Shown one piece after another: positions 27,463-35,230 of a stretch of DNA of 64,000 nucleotides. The stretch is from Aquisalinus flavus (GTDB lineage: Bacteria; Pseudomonadota; Alphaproteobacteria; Caulobacterales; Parvularculaceae). Both the position numbers and the translations under genes were made by a program. The stretch covers positions 396,409 through 460,408 of the forward strand of contig NZ_CP042288.1 of NCBI RefSeq assembly GCF_022559625.1, read 5' to 3'. The notes below the pieces were generated by a model. The model made no database searches. It saw only the letters and a program-made list of their open reading frames with translations, and was not told the origin of the DNA. Position 1 is the first letter of the stretch, and each line of letters begins with the position of its first letter.

Positions 27463-28248
27463 CTATTCTCCTGCCACTGGTTCATCTGCTTCGCGGTCGC
27501 GGGCAGGCTGGCCTTCCACCAGCCCATCGGGCACCAGATTGATCGCCACGGTAATGGTCAATCCGGCGGGGTAGGCGGCGAGCGGCTCGCGGGCCCGCTC
27601 TGCGGCGGCGTCATCGACAGCCAGCCCGCTCAGGCTGAACCTGGCATCTGTGGCGTCGACCTGGCCGGTTTCCAGCTGGCTCAGGGCGGCGAGCGACAGG
27701 CTGGCGGCGCGGGTCCAGTCGCCCTCCGGCGCGCCGCGGGCAACCTGCATCAGGTCTTCGACCGGTTCCCCGAACAGGCTTTCAGCTTCTGCCACCAGCG
27801 CCAGCCTTACCCGGTCGTCGGGCACGAAGCCGACCAGCGTCACCGCCTCGCCATCGATGACGCTCGCTGACCAGGTAAAGGGTGCGGCGACCGGCGGGGC
27901 GGCGTCCTGCATGGTCTCGAAGCGCACACGGGAGATATCGACCGATGTGATGCCGCCACCGACATAGCCGCCGGCCCAGACCGACCTGCGCACCACGGCC
28001 GCGGCCTGCTCGGCGGCTGCTGCATCCGGCGCGGTGCCGGAAAGCACCGCCTTCTGGCCATTCATGGTGACATTTGCCCAGGCGATGCCGGCATCGGAAA
28101 GGCGCGCCAGCGCCGCCTCGCGCAGGGCCTGCTCGGCGGTCTCGACTCCCGTCCCGTCAAGGCCGAGCCGCGCAGGCCACTGGCTGTGGATGCCACCATA
28201 GCCGAGCAGCAGGAAAAGCGCCGTGCCTGCCAGTATCTTCAGCGTCAT
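27463..28248 (-). CDS. BON-domain envelope protein
   Basis: The start is set at ATG 28248 because the product then begins MTLKILAGTALFLLLGYGG, a signal or anchor helix; GGAGG lies 12 nt upstream. The longer frame adds 45 residues with no such feature. The 261 residues contain two or three BON-like modules (ALARLSDAGIAWANVTMNGQKAVLSGTAPDAAAAEQA, and EAVTLVGFVPDDRVRLALVAEAESLF), resembling the N-terminal half of OmpA-type proteins of alphaproteobacteria, but no OmpA peptidoglycan domain follows. BON domains usually bind phospholipid membranes. It is operonic with the helix-hairpin-helix gene downstream. Confidence 0.75.
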   Translation of the reverse strand: MTLKILAGTALFLLLGYGGIHSQWPARLGLDGTGVETAEQALREAALARLSDAGIAWANVTMNGQKAVLSGTAPDAAAAEQAAAVVRRSVWAGGYVGGGITSVDISRVRFETMQDAAPPVAAPFTWSASVIDGEAVTLVGFVPDDRVRLALVAEAESLFGEPVEDLMQVARGAPEGDWTRAASLSLAALSQLETGQVDATDARFSLSGLAVDDAAAERAREPLAAYPAGLTITVAINLVPDGLVEGQPARDREADEPVAGE

Positions 28249-28384
28249 CAGCCTGTCACGTCCTCCAGGGGTTGCGGGGCTTCCTATACAATAGGCGGCG
28301 ATCCTGCGTAAGCCCTTGTGCCCAAAGGCCAGCTGCCTGTCCCCGGGGGCGATGCCGACTGCAGGCCAACTGCATCGCAGCATT

Positions 28385-28404
28385 GCAAGCCGGTACCGGC
28401 TTGC
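28385..28404. promoter_or_regulatory. 20-bp perfect palindrome ahead of fadA
   Basis: GCAAGCCGGTACCGGCTTGC reads identically on both strands. It lies 87 bp before the thiolase start and 136 bp before the divergent BON gene, a position suited to an operator controlling either gene. It could also form a hairpin in RNA, but no T-run follows. Confidence 0.45.
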
Positions 28405-28491
28405 CTAGGTTTCTGGCAAATACGGGACGGGCTTGCCACAAGGCGTCCGCGCCCCACGTCCAGAACAGCTCCAGGAAAGGACATATCCGTC

Positions 28492-29700
28492 ATGGCTGAC
28501 GCTTATATTTACGACGCCGTCCGCACGCCGCGCGGCAAGGGAAAGCCCGATGGCGCCCTGCATGAAATCACCCCGGTCCAGCTTGCCGCCCAGGTGCTGG
28601 AGGCGCTCCGCGACCGCAACGATCTCGACACGGAGAATGTCGACGATGTCATTCTCGGCTGCGTGATGCCGGTCGGCGAGCAGGGCGCGAACATCGCCCG
28701 GACCGCCGTGTTGCAGGCCGACTACGCCCAGACAACCGCGGGCGTTCAGGTCAACCGCTTCTGCGCCTCGGCGCTGGAAGCGACCAATATGGCCGCGGCC
28801 AAGGTCATGTCCGGTGAGGCCGACATGGCGATCGGCGGCGGCGTTGAATCCATGTCGCGCGTGCCGATGGGCTCCGATGGCGGCGCCATGGTGTCCGACC
28901 CGGCGGTGGCGATCAAGAACTACATCGTGCCGCAGGGTATCTCGGCCGATATCATCGCGACCAAATACGGTATCTCCCGCGACGATGCCGACGCCTATGC
29001 GGTCGAAAGCCAGAAGCGCGCCGCCAGATCGTGGGAAGAGGGCCGCTTCAAGGGCTCGATCGTCCCGGTGAAAGACGTGCTCGGCCTGTCCGTGCTCGAC
29101 CGTGACGAGACCGTGCGTCCGGACACCGACATGCAGACGCTGGGCGCGCTCAACCCGTCCTTTGCCATGCTCGGCGAGATGCCGGGCTTCGATTATGTGG
29201 CGATCCAGAAATACCCCGAACTTGAGAAGATCAACCACATCCATCATGCCGGCAACTCGTCCGGCATCGTCGACGGTGCCGCGGCGATCCTCATCGGCTC
29301 GAAGGAGATCGGCGAGAAGCTGGGCCTGAAGCCGCGCGCGAAGATCCGCGCCATGGCCTCCGTAGGTTCGGAGCCGACGATCATGCTGACCGGGCCGGAA
29401 TTCGTGACCCAGAAACTGCTCAAGCGCGCCGGCATGGACAAGAAGGACATCGACCTGTGGGAGCTGAACGAGGCGTTCGCCTCGGTCGTCCTGCGCTACA
29501 TGCAGGCGATGGACCTCGATCATAGCGAGATCAATGTCTGCGGCGGCGCGATCGCCATGGGCCACCCGATGGGCGCGACCGGCGCGATGATCCTGTCGAC
29601 CGCGCTCGACGAGCTGGAGCGCTCCGGCAAGGAAACCGCGCTTGTCACGCTGTGCATCGGCGGCGGCATGGGCACGGCAACCGTCATCGAACGCATTTAA
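28492..29700 (+). CDS. fadA: Acetyl-CoA C-acyltransferase (thiolase), beta-oxidation
   Basis: Start at ATG 28492 after CAGGAAAGG. The 402-residue thiolase has the nucleophilic Cys91 ([10 protein letters not shown]), the GGGVESMS loop, the His region [18 protein letters not shown], and the second catalytic Cys in [11 protein letters not shown]. It cleaves 3-ketoacyl-CoA to acetyl-CoA and a shortened acyl-CoA. It is 21 bp upstream of the fadB-type gene, forming the usual fadAB trifunctional complex operon in fadA-fadB order. Long-chain specificity is inferred from this pairing; a biosynthetic acetoacetyl-CoA thiolase is less likely. Confidence 0.92.
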   Translation: MADAYIYDAVRTPRGKGKPDGALHEITPVQLAAQVLEALRDRNDLDTENVDDVILGCVMPVGEQGANIARTAVLQADYAQTTAGVQVNRFCASALEATNMAAAKVMSGEADMAIGGGVESMSRVPMGSDGGAMVSDPAVAIKNYIVPQGISADIIATKYGISRDDADAYAVESQKRAARSWEEGRFKGSIVPVKDVLGLSVLDRDETVRPDTDMQTLGALNPSFAMLGEMPGFDYVAIQKYPELEKINHIHHAGNSSGIVDGAAAILIGSKEIGEKLGLKPRAKIRAMASVGSEPTIMLTGPEFVTQKLLKRAGMDKKDIDLWELNEAFASVVLRYMQAMDLDHSEINVCGGAIAMGHPMGATGAMILSTALDELERSGKETALVTLCIGGGMGTATVIERI

Positions 29701-29721
29701 TTCAGGGTACGGAGATATATC

Positions 29722-31914
29722 ATGTCATATGAAACCATCAAATTCGACGTTGACAGCGACGGCATCGCCCTGATCACCATCGATCTGCCGGACCAGTCCA
29801 TGAATGTCTGGAATGCTCAGCTGATCGAGGATTTCGAGAAGGCGGTCGATGAAGTCCTGTCCAATGACGACATCAAGGGTGCGGTCATCGCGTCCGGCAA
29901 GGATAGCGGCTTCATGGCCGGCGCCGATTTGCGCATGCTTGGCGATTCCTCGGAGAACCCGTCCGTGCAGGAAGTATATGAAGGCGCGACCCGCTTGAAT
30001 AAGCTGTTCCGCAAGATGGAGACGGGCGGCAAGGCCTCGAAAGACCTGTCCAAGGGCGCCTATACCAAGCCGTTCGCGGCGGCGATCAACGGCCTCGCCC
30101 TCGGCGGCGGGCTGGAGGTCTGTCTCGCCTCGCATTACCGTGTCGCGTCGGACAGCCCCAAGGTCCAGATCGGCCTGCCGGAAGTCCTCGTCGGCCTGTT
30201 GCCCGGCGCCGGTGGCACCCAGCGCGTGCCGCGCCTTGCCGGTATCCAGAACGCCATGCAGATGTGCACGACCGGGTCGTCGATGAAGGCCGAGCAGGCG
30301 AAGTCGCAGAACCTGATCCACGACATTGTTCCTCATGACGAGCTGATCGCGAAAGCGAAGGAATGGGTCAGGGCCAATCCGAAAGTGCGCCAGCCCTGGG
30401 ACGAGGCCAGGTTCAAGTTCCCCGGCGGGCAGGGTGCCATGGACCCGCGCGTCGTGCCGATCTTTGCAGGCTCTGCGGCGATGGCCCAGAAGCAGACCTT
30501 CCACAACATGCCGCAGGTCGACAAGATACTGTCCTGCATCTATGAGGGCTCGATCGTGCCGATCGATGTCGCGCTGCGCATCGAGAGCAAGTATTTCACC
30601 TCGCTCCTGTTGTCCGACCAGACCCAGAACATGATCCGTACCCTGTTCATCAACAAGCAGGCAGCGGAAAAGGGCATGGCCAGGCCGAAATCGGTCGAAC
30701 CGGTCAAGCTGCAAAAGGTCGGCGTTCTCGGCGCCGGCATGATGGGCGCAGGCATTGCCTATGTCACGGCCCGCTCCGGCATGGAGGTCGTGTTGCTCGA
30801 CCGCGATGTCGATGCGGCGGAAAAGGGCAAGGACTATTCCCGCAAGCTCAACGACAAGGGCATCTCCAAGGGCAAGATGACCAAGGACAAGTCCGAGGAA
30901 ATGCTGGCCCGGATCAAGACCACGGCGGACTATGACGATCTGAAGGACGTGGACCTGATCATCGAGGCCGTTTTCGAGGACCCGAAGGTCAAGGCCGATG
31001 TGATCAAGAAGACCGAAGCCGTGATCGGCAAGGATGTCGTCTTCGCGTCGAACACCTCGACCATCCCGATCACCTCGCTGGCGAAGAATTCCGAACGCCC
31101 GACCCAGTTCATCGGCATCCACTTCTTCTCGCCGGTCGACAAGATGCCGCTCGTCGAGATCATTCCCGGCGACGCCTCCGGCGACCTGCCGCTGGCCGCC
31201 GCCCTCGACTATGTCAAGGCGATCAAGAAGACGCCGATCGTCGTCTCCGACACGCGCGGCTTCTACTGCAACTCCGTCGTCGTGCCCTACCTCAACGAGG
31301 CGGCGCGCATGGTGAAGGAGGGGATCAACCCGGCTCTCATCGACAATTGCGCCCGCAATCTCGGCATGCCGGTCGGCCCGCTCGCCCTGATGGACGAGAC
31401 CAGCCAGGAACTCGGCTACAAGATCATGATGTCGGCCCGCGAGGAGATGGGCGATGCCTATCAGCCGACCGGCGTCGATGACCTCCTGGAGAAATTCGTC
31501 GTCGAGCTCGGCCGCAAGGGCCGCAAGTCCGGCGGTGGCTTCTACGAGTACCCGGAAGATGGCGGCAAGAAATATATCTGGCCGGGCCTGACCGAGCATT
31601 TCCCGCTCGCCGACACCCAGCCAAGTGCTGAGGAAGTGGAAGAACGCCTCTTGTTCATACAGCTTGCCGCCGTTGCCAAATGCTACAGTGACGATGTCGT
31701 CCATGATCCGCAGTCTGCCGATCTCGGTGCGATCTTCGGCTGGGGCTTTGCGCCATGGACCGGCGGTCCGATGAGCCATATCGACACGATCGGCGTCGAG
31801 GAATATGTGCGCAAGGCGGAGGCCCTCGCCCAGCAGCATGGCGAGCGTTATGCCCCGCCGGCATCGTTCCGTAAAAAGGCGGAAGAGGGTGGCAAGTTCT
31901 ACGCCGCTGCGTAA
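29722..31914 (+). CDS. fadB: 3-hydroxyacyl-CoA dehydrogenase / enoyl-CoA hydratase (multifunctional FadB/FadJ type)
   Basis: The 730-residue protein starts MSYETIKFDVDSDG after GGAGATAT. The N-terminal crotonase domain (1-200) has the oxyanion and acid region INGLALGGGLEVCLASHYRVA ... GLPEVLVGLLPGAGGTQRVPRLAG. A linker helix leads to the NAD-binding dehydrogenase domain at about 330 (VGVLGAGMMGAGIAY), with FIGIHFFSPVDKMPLVEII holding the catalytic His. Two C-terminal dehydrogenase domains follow, including RKSGGGFYEY. It hydrates and oxidises trans-2-enoyl-CoA, handing 3-ketoacyl-CoA to the thiolase encoded 21 bp upstream. It ends at a bidirectional terminator. Confidence 0.94.
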   Translation: MSYETIKFDVDSDGIALITIDLPDQSMNVWNAQLIEDFEKAVDEVLSNDDIKGAVIASGKDSGFMAGADLRMLGDSSENPSVQEVYEGATRLNKLFRKMETGGKASKDLSKGAYTKPFAAAINGLALGGGLEVCLASHYRVASDSPKVQIGLPEVLVGLLPGAGGTQRVPRLAGIQNAMQMCTTGSSMKAEQAKSQNLIHDIVPHDELIAKAKEWVRANPKVRQPWDEARFKFPGGQGAMDPRVVPIFAGSAAMAQKQTFHNMPQVDKILSCIYEGSIVPIDVALRIESKYFTSLLLSDQTQNMIRTLFINKQAAEKGMARPKSVEPVKLQKVGVLGAGMMGAGIAYVTARSGMEVVLLDRDVDAAEKGKDYSRKLNDKGISKGKMTKDKSEEMLARIKTTADYDDLKDVDLIIEAVFEDPKVKADVIKKTEAVIGKDVVFASNTSTIPITSLAKNSERPTQFIGIHFFSPVDKMPLVEIIPGDASGDLPLAAALDYVKAIKKTPIVVSDTRGFYCNSVVVPYLNEAARMVKEGINPALIDNCARNLGMPVGPLALMDETSQELGYKIMMSAREEMGDAYQPTGVDDLLEKFVVELGRKGRKSGGGFYEYPEDGGKKYIWPGLTEHFPLADTQPSAEEVEERLLFIQLAAVAKCYSDDVVHDPQSADLGAIFGWGFAPWTGGPMSHIDTIGVEEYVRKAEALAQQHGERYAPPASFRKKAEEGGKFYAAA

Positions 31915-31939
31915 CCGCCCCACAACAACTGACAACAGA

Positions 31940-31969
31940 AAAGCCCCGCCGGTCTGGCGGGGCTTTTTT
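31940..31969 (+). terminator. Bidirectional terminator between fadB and the EF-hand gene
   Basis: AGCCCCGCC (31942-31950) pairs with GGCGGGGCT (31956-31964) around GGTCT. Six Ts follow on the plus strand, and the A-run before the stem gives a TTTTCTG tail on the minus strand, so it serves both convergent genes. Confidence 0.9.
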
Positions 31970-31987
31970 GGTTAGTGCGAGCGAGCG

Positions 31988-32662
31988 TTAGCCGGCAGCG
32001 TCGGTATCAGTCTCGATTTCCTGCTCGGCGGACACATCAAGGCCGGTAAAGCTCTCGGCGAAAGCGTCAAGCTCGCTGTCGATGAGTAGCTCATCGCCAT
32101 CGGCGTCAGCCTGGTTGAAGGCTGTGGTGCCTTCGGACACCAGCACCGTCGCATCGACGGCGCCGTCTGTGTTGAGTTCAGCGAAGCGGGCGCTGGCAGC
32201 CGCCGCAACCTTATCCTCGCTGTCGGCGTCCTCGTAGAAGTCGCTGGTGTCGCGCTCCATCATGTCGGCGACGGCGCCGGAAGAGGAGATATCGACACCC
32301 ATGCGCGTGCCGGCTGAAGCGATCGACATGTCGAGATTGACGGCATAGTCATCGACCATGGTGTTGGAGACACCGCGGGTGAAAGTCTCGAACTCGGCTT
32401 CGTCCAGCAATTCGTCGGCATTTTCGTCAGCGGCGGCAAACTGGTTTTCGGTGATTTCCGTCAGTTCGTCCCGGGTGAGGCCGTCAACTTCGGTTTCGCT
32501 CGCAGCTTGCGTTTCAACCTGCGCTTCGACGGCAGCTTCAGTCTCGGTGGTCAGTGCCGTCCCGTCCTGAACCTCCTGCGCCATTGCAGCGCCCATGGCA
32601 CCGGTCAGGCTGAGAATGGAAGCGGATGTGAAGGCAGTGGCGTATTTCATAAACTTGGTCAT
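31988..32662 (-). CDS. Secreted acidic EF-hand protein
   Basis: Start at ATG 32662 after AGGAGA; fourteen upstream in-frame residues are dropped. The 224-residue protein has a signal peptide ending near AAMAQ (about 29) and a very acidic composition. Two canonical 12-residue EF loops are visible: Asp79-Glu90 (DENADELLDEAE) and Asp186-Glu197 (DADGDELLIDSE). A degenerate third lies near 164-177 (NTDGAVD). Calcium binding in the periplasm is therefore likely; the function is unknown. It shares a terminator with the convergent fadB and appears to be a single-gene unit. Confidence 0.8.
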   Translation of the reverse strand: MTKFMKYATAFTSASILSLTGAMGAAMAQEVQDGTALTTETEAAVEAQVETQAASETEVDGLTRDELTEITENQFAAADENADELLDEAEFETFTRGVSNTMVDDYAVNLDMSIASAGTRMGVDISSSGAVADMMERDTSDFYEDADSEDKVAAAASARFAELNTDGAVDATVLVSEGTTAFNQADADGDELLIDSELDAFAESFTGLDVSAEQEIETDTDAAG

Positions 32663-32834
32663 GATGGTCTCCTGTCTAATCAGAATACAGAGCAAACATG
32701 CCAAAACGGCGTTCGTTCCGATGCAATACAGATTGGAGCCAACTAAGGCAGGATTGTGCCGATACGAGGGTATTGCTGCCCCATGAGGGGCATTTCAAGG
32801 CCCGTTAAAAAGCAGCAATACGGGAACTTTTGCG

Positions 32835-33608
32835 TCAGCCCGGTTTCGAGAAATCCGGCTTGCGCTTCTGCAGGAAAGCCGACACCGCCTCGCGCATTTC
32901 GGCCGACTTGATCCGTTCACCGAATTTCACGATCTCTTCGCGCATCAGCGCTTCCATGCCCGGCATGTGATCGCCCTTCATCAGGCGCTTGGTCTGGCGC
33001 ACCGCTTCGGGCGGGCGTTCGGCAATGCGCCTTGCGACCGCCAGCGCCTGGTCGGTCAGGGCGCCGGGAGAGACGACGCGGTTGATCAGGCCGAGCTGCT
33101 CGGCGCGGGTCGCCGTCATCCGGTCGCCGGCGATCAGGAATTCCGCCGCGCCGCGCCAGCCTATCGCCGCCGGGAAGAGCTGCGAGGAGCCGGCCTCCGG
33201 TACCGCGCCGAGATTGACGAAAGGGGTCTGGAAGGTCGCGCCGTCGGCGGCAAGGATGAAATCGAAATGCAACAGCAGCGTCACGCCGATGCCGACTGCC
33301 GGGCCGTTGACGGCGGCAACCAGCGGCTTGTCGCAGCGCGCTGCCGACATCATCAGGCGGAAGGTCGGAAAGGATTCCAGGTCGTCCGGTTCCGGCGCAA
33401 AGAATGATGCCATGTCGTTCCCGGCGGTGAAGGTGTCGCCGCGGCCTTCCAGAAGCAGCACGCGCAGGCGGTCATCTTTTTCGAATCGTTCGAAGGCATC
33501 GGCGAGCGCCCTGTACATCTCGGGCAGGATCGCATTTTTCTTTTCCGGGCGGTTGAAGGCGATCCGCAGGATGCCGTCCTGGGTCGTGATATCGATCTGC
33601 TCGCTCAT
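32835..33608 (-). CDS. Enoyl-CoA hydratase/isomerase family protein (crotonase)
   Basis: The 257 residues form a single crotonase domain. FTAGNDMASF (about 60) and NGPAVGIGVTLLLHFDFILAAD (about 100-120) build the CoA pocket and oxyanion hole. The acid is probably Glu in NLGAVPEAGSSQLFPAAIG, while the second glutamate of classical hydratases is not obvious, so an isomerase or another crotonase reaction is possible. The C-terminal EALMREEIVKFGERIKS is typical. It is transcribed alone on the minus strand, away from the glutamine amidotransferase gene, and is not part of the fadAB operon. Confidence 0.88.
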   Translation of the reverse strand: MSEQIDITTQDGILRIAFNRPEKKNAILPEMYRALADAFERFEKDDRLRVLLLEGRGDTFTAGNDMASFFAPEPDDLESFPTFRLMMSAARCDKPLVAAVNGPAVGIGVTLLLHFDFILAADGATFQTPFVNLGAVPEAGSSQLFPAAIGWRGAAEFLIAGDRMTATRAEQLGLINRVVSPGALTDQALAVARRIAERPPEAVRQTKRLMKGDHMPGMEALMREEIVKFGERIKSAEMREAVSAFLQKRKPDFSKPG

Positions 33609-33728
33609 GGCAATGTCCCCGCAAGGGGTCTCCTTCAGGTCGTGTCTGGTCCGTCCCTACTTGACGCAGTGGGGCAGGTGGAGGCAAGGCTTTGTGGCAG
33701 TTGGCAGCACGGGAGAGGGCGGCGGCGC

Positions 33729-34442
33729 ATGAAGATCGCGATTATCGAGACGGGCATGCCGCCGGAAGGCCTCGACGAGGCGCATGGCACCTATGCGGAC
33801 ATGTTCCGCGCCATGCTCGCGCCGTATTTCCCCGCCCTCGAAACGACGGATTATCCCGTCTACAGGACTGGCGATCTGCCCGATCCTGGCGCTGCCGATG
33901 GCTTCCTCATCACCGGCTCACCCGCCGGGGTGTATGAGGATCATGACTGGATAGAGCCTCTGGCGGCCTTCATCCGCACCGCGATCGCGGCGGAGACGCC
34001 GGTCGCGGGCATCTGCTTCGGCCACCAGATCATGGCCCATGCTTTCGGCGGCACGGTGCGCAAGTCCGAGAAGGGCTGGGGCGCGGGCATCCACACCTAT
34101 GAGATGATCGAAACAGCCCCGTACATGGTCGGGGAGGCGTTGCCGCGAATTGCCTGCGCCGTCTCCCACCAGGACCAGGTGATCGACGCCCCGGCGAACG
34201 CCGTGCGGCTCGGCGGCTCGGCCTTCTGCCCCAATGGCATACTCTCCTATGCCGGCGGCAGGGGGCTGTCCTTCCAGATGCATCCGGAGTTCACCCATGA
34301 TTACGCGCTCGCGCTGCTGGAGCTTCGTTCCGACCGAATCCCGGACGAGGTCCGCTCGCTGGCCAGACCTGGCCTTGCCCACGGCTCGGACCGGGAGACC
34401 ATCGCCCGCTGGATCGCCACTTTCTTCAACACGGGAGCCTGA
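33729..34442 (+). CDS. Class-I glutamine amidotransferase-like protein (GuaA-type domain)
   Basis: The ATG at 33729 follows GGGAGAGGGCGG; the longer frame lacks a ribosome site. The 237-residue protein has the catalytic nucleophile Cys96 in AGICFGHQIMAHAFGG and the His/Glu pair in QMHPEFTHDYA, so it should hydrolyse glutamine or a gamma-glutamyl compound. Stand-alone proteins of this kind include gamma-glutamyl peptide hydrolases. It is 2 bp upstream of a GST-family gene, which makes a gamma-glutamyl/glutathione-related role attractive but unproven. Confidence 0.88.
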   Translation: MKIAIIETGMPPEGLDEAHGTYADMFRAMLAPYFPALETTDYPVYRTGDLPDPGAADGFLITGSPAGVYEDHDWIEPLAAFIRTAIAAETPVAGICFGHQIMAHAFGGTVRKSEKGWGAGIHTYEMIETAPYMVGEALPRIACAVSHQDQVIDAPANAVRLGGSAFCPNGILSYAGGRGLSFQMHPEFTHDYALALLELRSDRIPDEVRSLARPGLAHGSDRETIARWIATFFNTGA

Positions 34443-34444
34443 CC

Positions 34445-35107
34445 ATGGCCGAAAATTTCACCCTCATCATTGGCAACAAGAACCTGTCTTCCTGGTCGCT
34501 ACGGCCATGGGTGCTGATGACCCATTTCGAGATCCCCTTTACCGAAAAGATGATCCGCCTCGACCAGCCGGACAGCCGCGCGACGATCAAGGATGTGTCG
34601 CCCTCCGGTCTCGTGCCATGCCTCATCCACGAGGACACTTATATCTGGGACTCGCTCGCCATCGCCGAATATCTGGCCGAACTTTACCCAGACAAGCATT
34701 TGTGGCCTCGCGGACAGAAGGCACGCGCACTGGCCCGCTGCCTCGCTGCAGAAATGCATTCAGGCTTTTCCAGCCTTCGCGGCACCTGGCCGATGGATTT
34801 CGTCAAGGAAGGCAAGGGCCTGTGGGGCGGGCCTGGCGTGAGGAAAGACATCACCCGCATCGTCACCCTGTGGGAGGACGCGCTGGAGCGCCATGGCGCA
34901 TCGCTGGGCGGGCCGTTCCTGTTCGGGCGGTTTTCCATCGCCGACGCCATGTATGCACCGGTCGTCTCGCGCTTCCGCACCTATGGTCCGCTCAGGGTGT
35001 CAGAGCCAATCGCCAATTATCTCGAAGCGATGTGGACCCTGCCGGCGATGCAGGAATGGGGCGAGGGCGCCAAAAAGGAAGCGGACGCCGGCTGGTACAG
35101 GGGCTGA
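34445..35107 (+). CDS. Glutathione S-transferase family protein
   Basis: The 220-residue protein starts two bases after the amidotransferase stop and is certainly co-transcribed with it. The N-terminal thioredoxin-like GST domain shows NKNLSSWSLRPW (catalytic Ser candidate), then PSGLVPCLIHEDTYIWDSLAIAEYLAELYPD, where the DS motif binds the gamma-glutamyl group. The helical C domain ends FGRFSIADAMYAPVVSRF. It should conjugate or reduce with glutathione in the cytoplasm; the substrate is unknown. A partner role with the upstream gamma-glutamyl-type hydrolase is an inference. Confidence 0.9.
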   Translation: MAENFTLIIGNKNLSSWSLRPWVLMTHFEIPFTEKMIRLDQPDSRATIKDVSPSGLVPCLIHEDTYIWDSLAIAEYLAELYPDKHLWPRGQKARALARCLAAEMHSGFSSLRGTWPMDFVKEGKGLWGGPGVRKDITRIVTLWEDALERHGASLGGPFLFGRFSIADAMYAPVVSRFRTYGPLRVSEPIANYLEAMWTLPAMQEWGEGAKKEADAGWYRG

Positions 35108-35151
35108 CACAGCCCGCCCTGCGGCAGATTTGCACCCGGAAAAGTGCAATT

Positions 35152-35170
35152 GATAATCGCTTGCATTCTC
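35152..35170 (+). promoter_or_regulatory. Putative Fur box
   Basis: GATAATCGCTTGCATTCTC matches the 19-bp classical Fur consensus at 12 positions, with GATAAT and ATTCTC as near-perfect inverted arms. It lies 60 bp before a FecA-like receptor gene, consistent with iron repression. Confidence 0.55.
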
Positions 35171-35230
35171 ATTTTTTATCCTGCATGACGTCACCTCGAT
35201 TCAGCACGAAGTGTTTTAAGGGGCGACGTC

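Noticed and set aside
29725..31935. 736-residue open frame antisense to fadB
   Set aside because: Exact shadow of fadB, with compositionally odd His/Arg/Asp-rich sequence and no family match.
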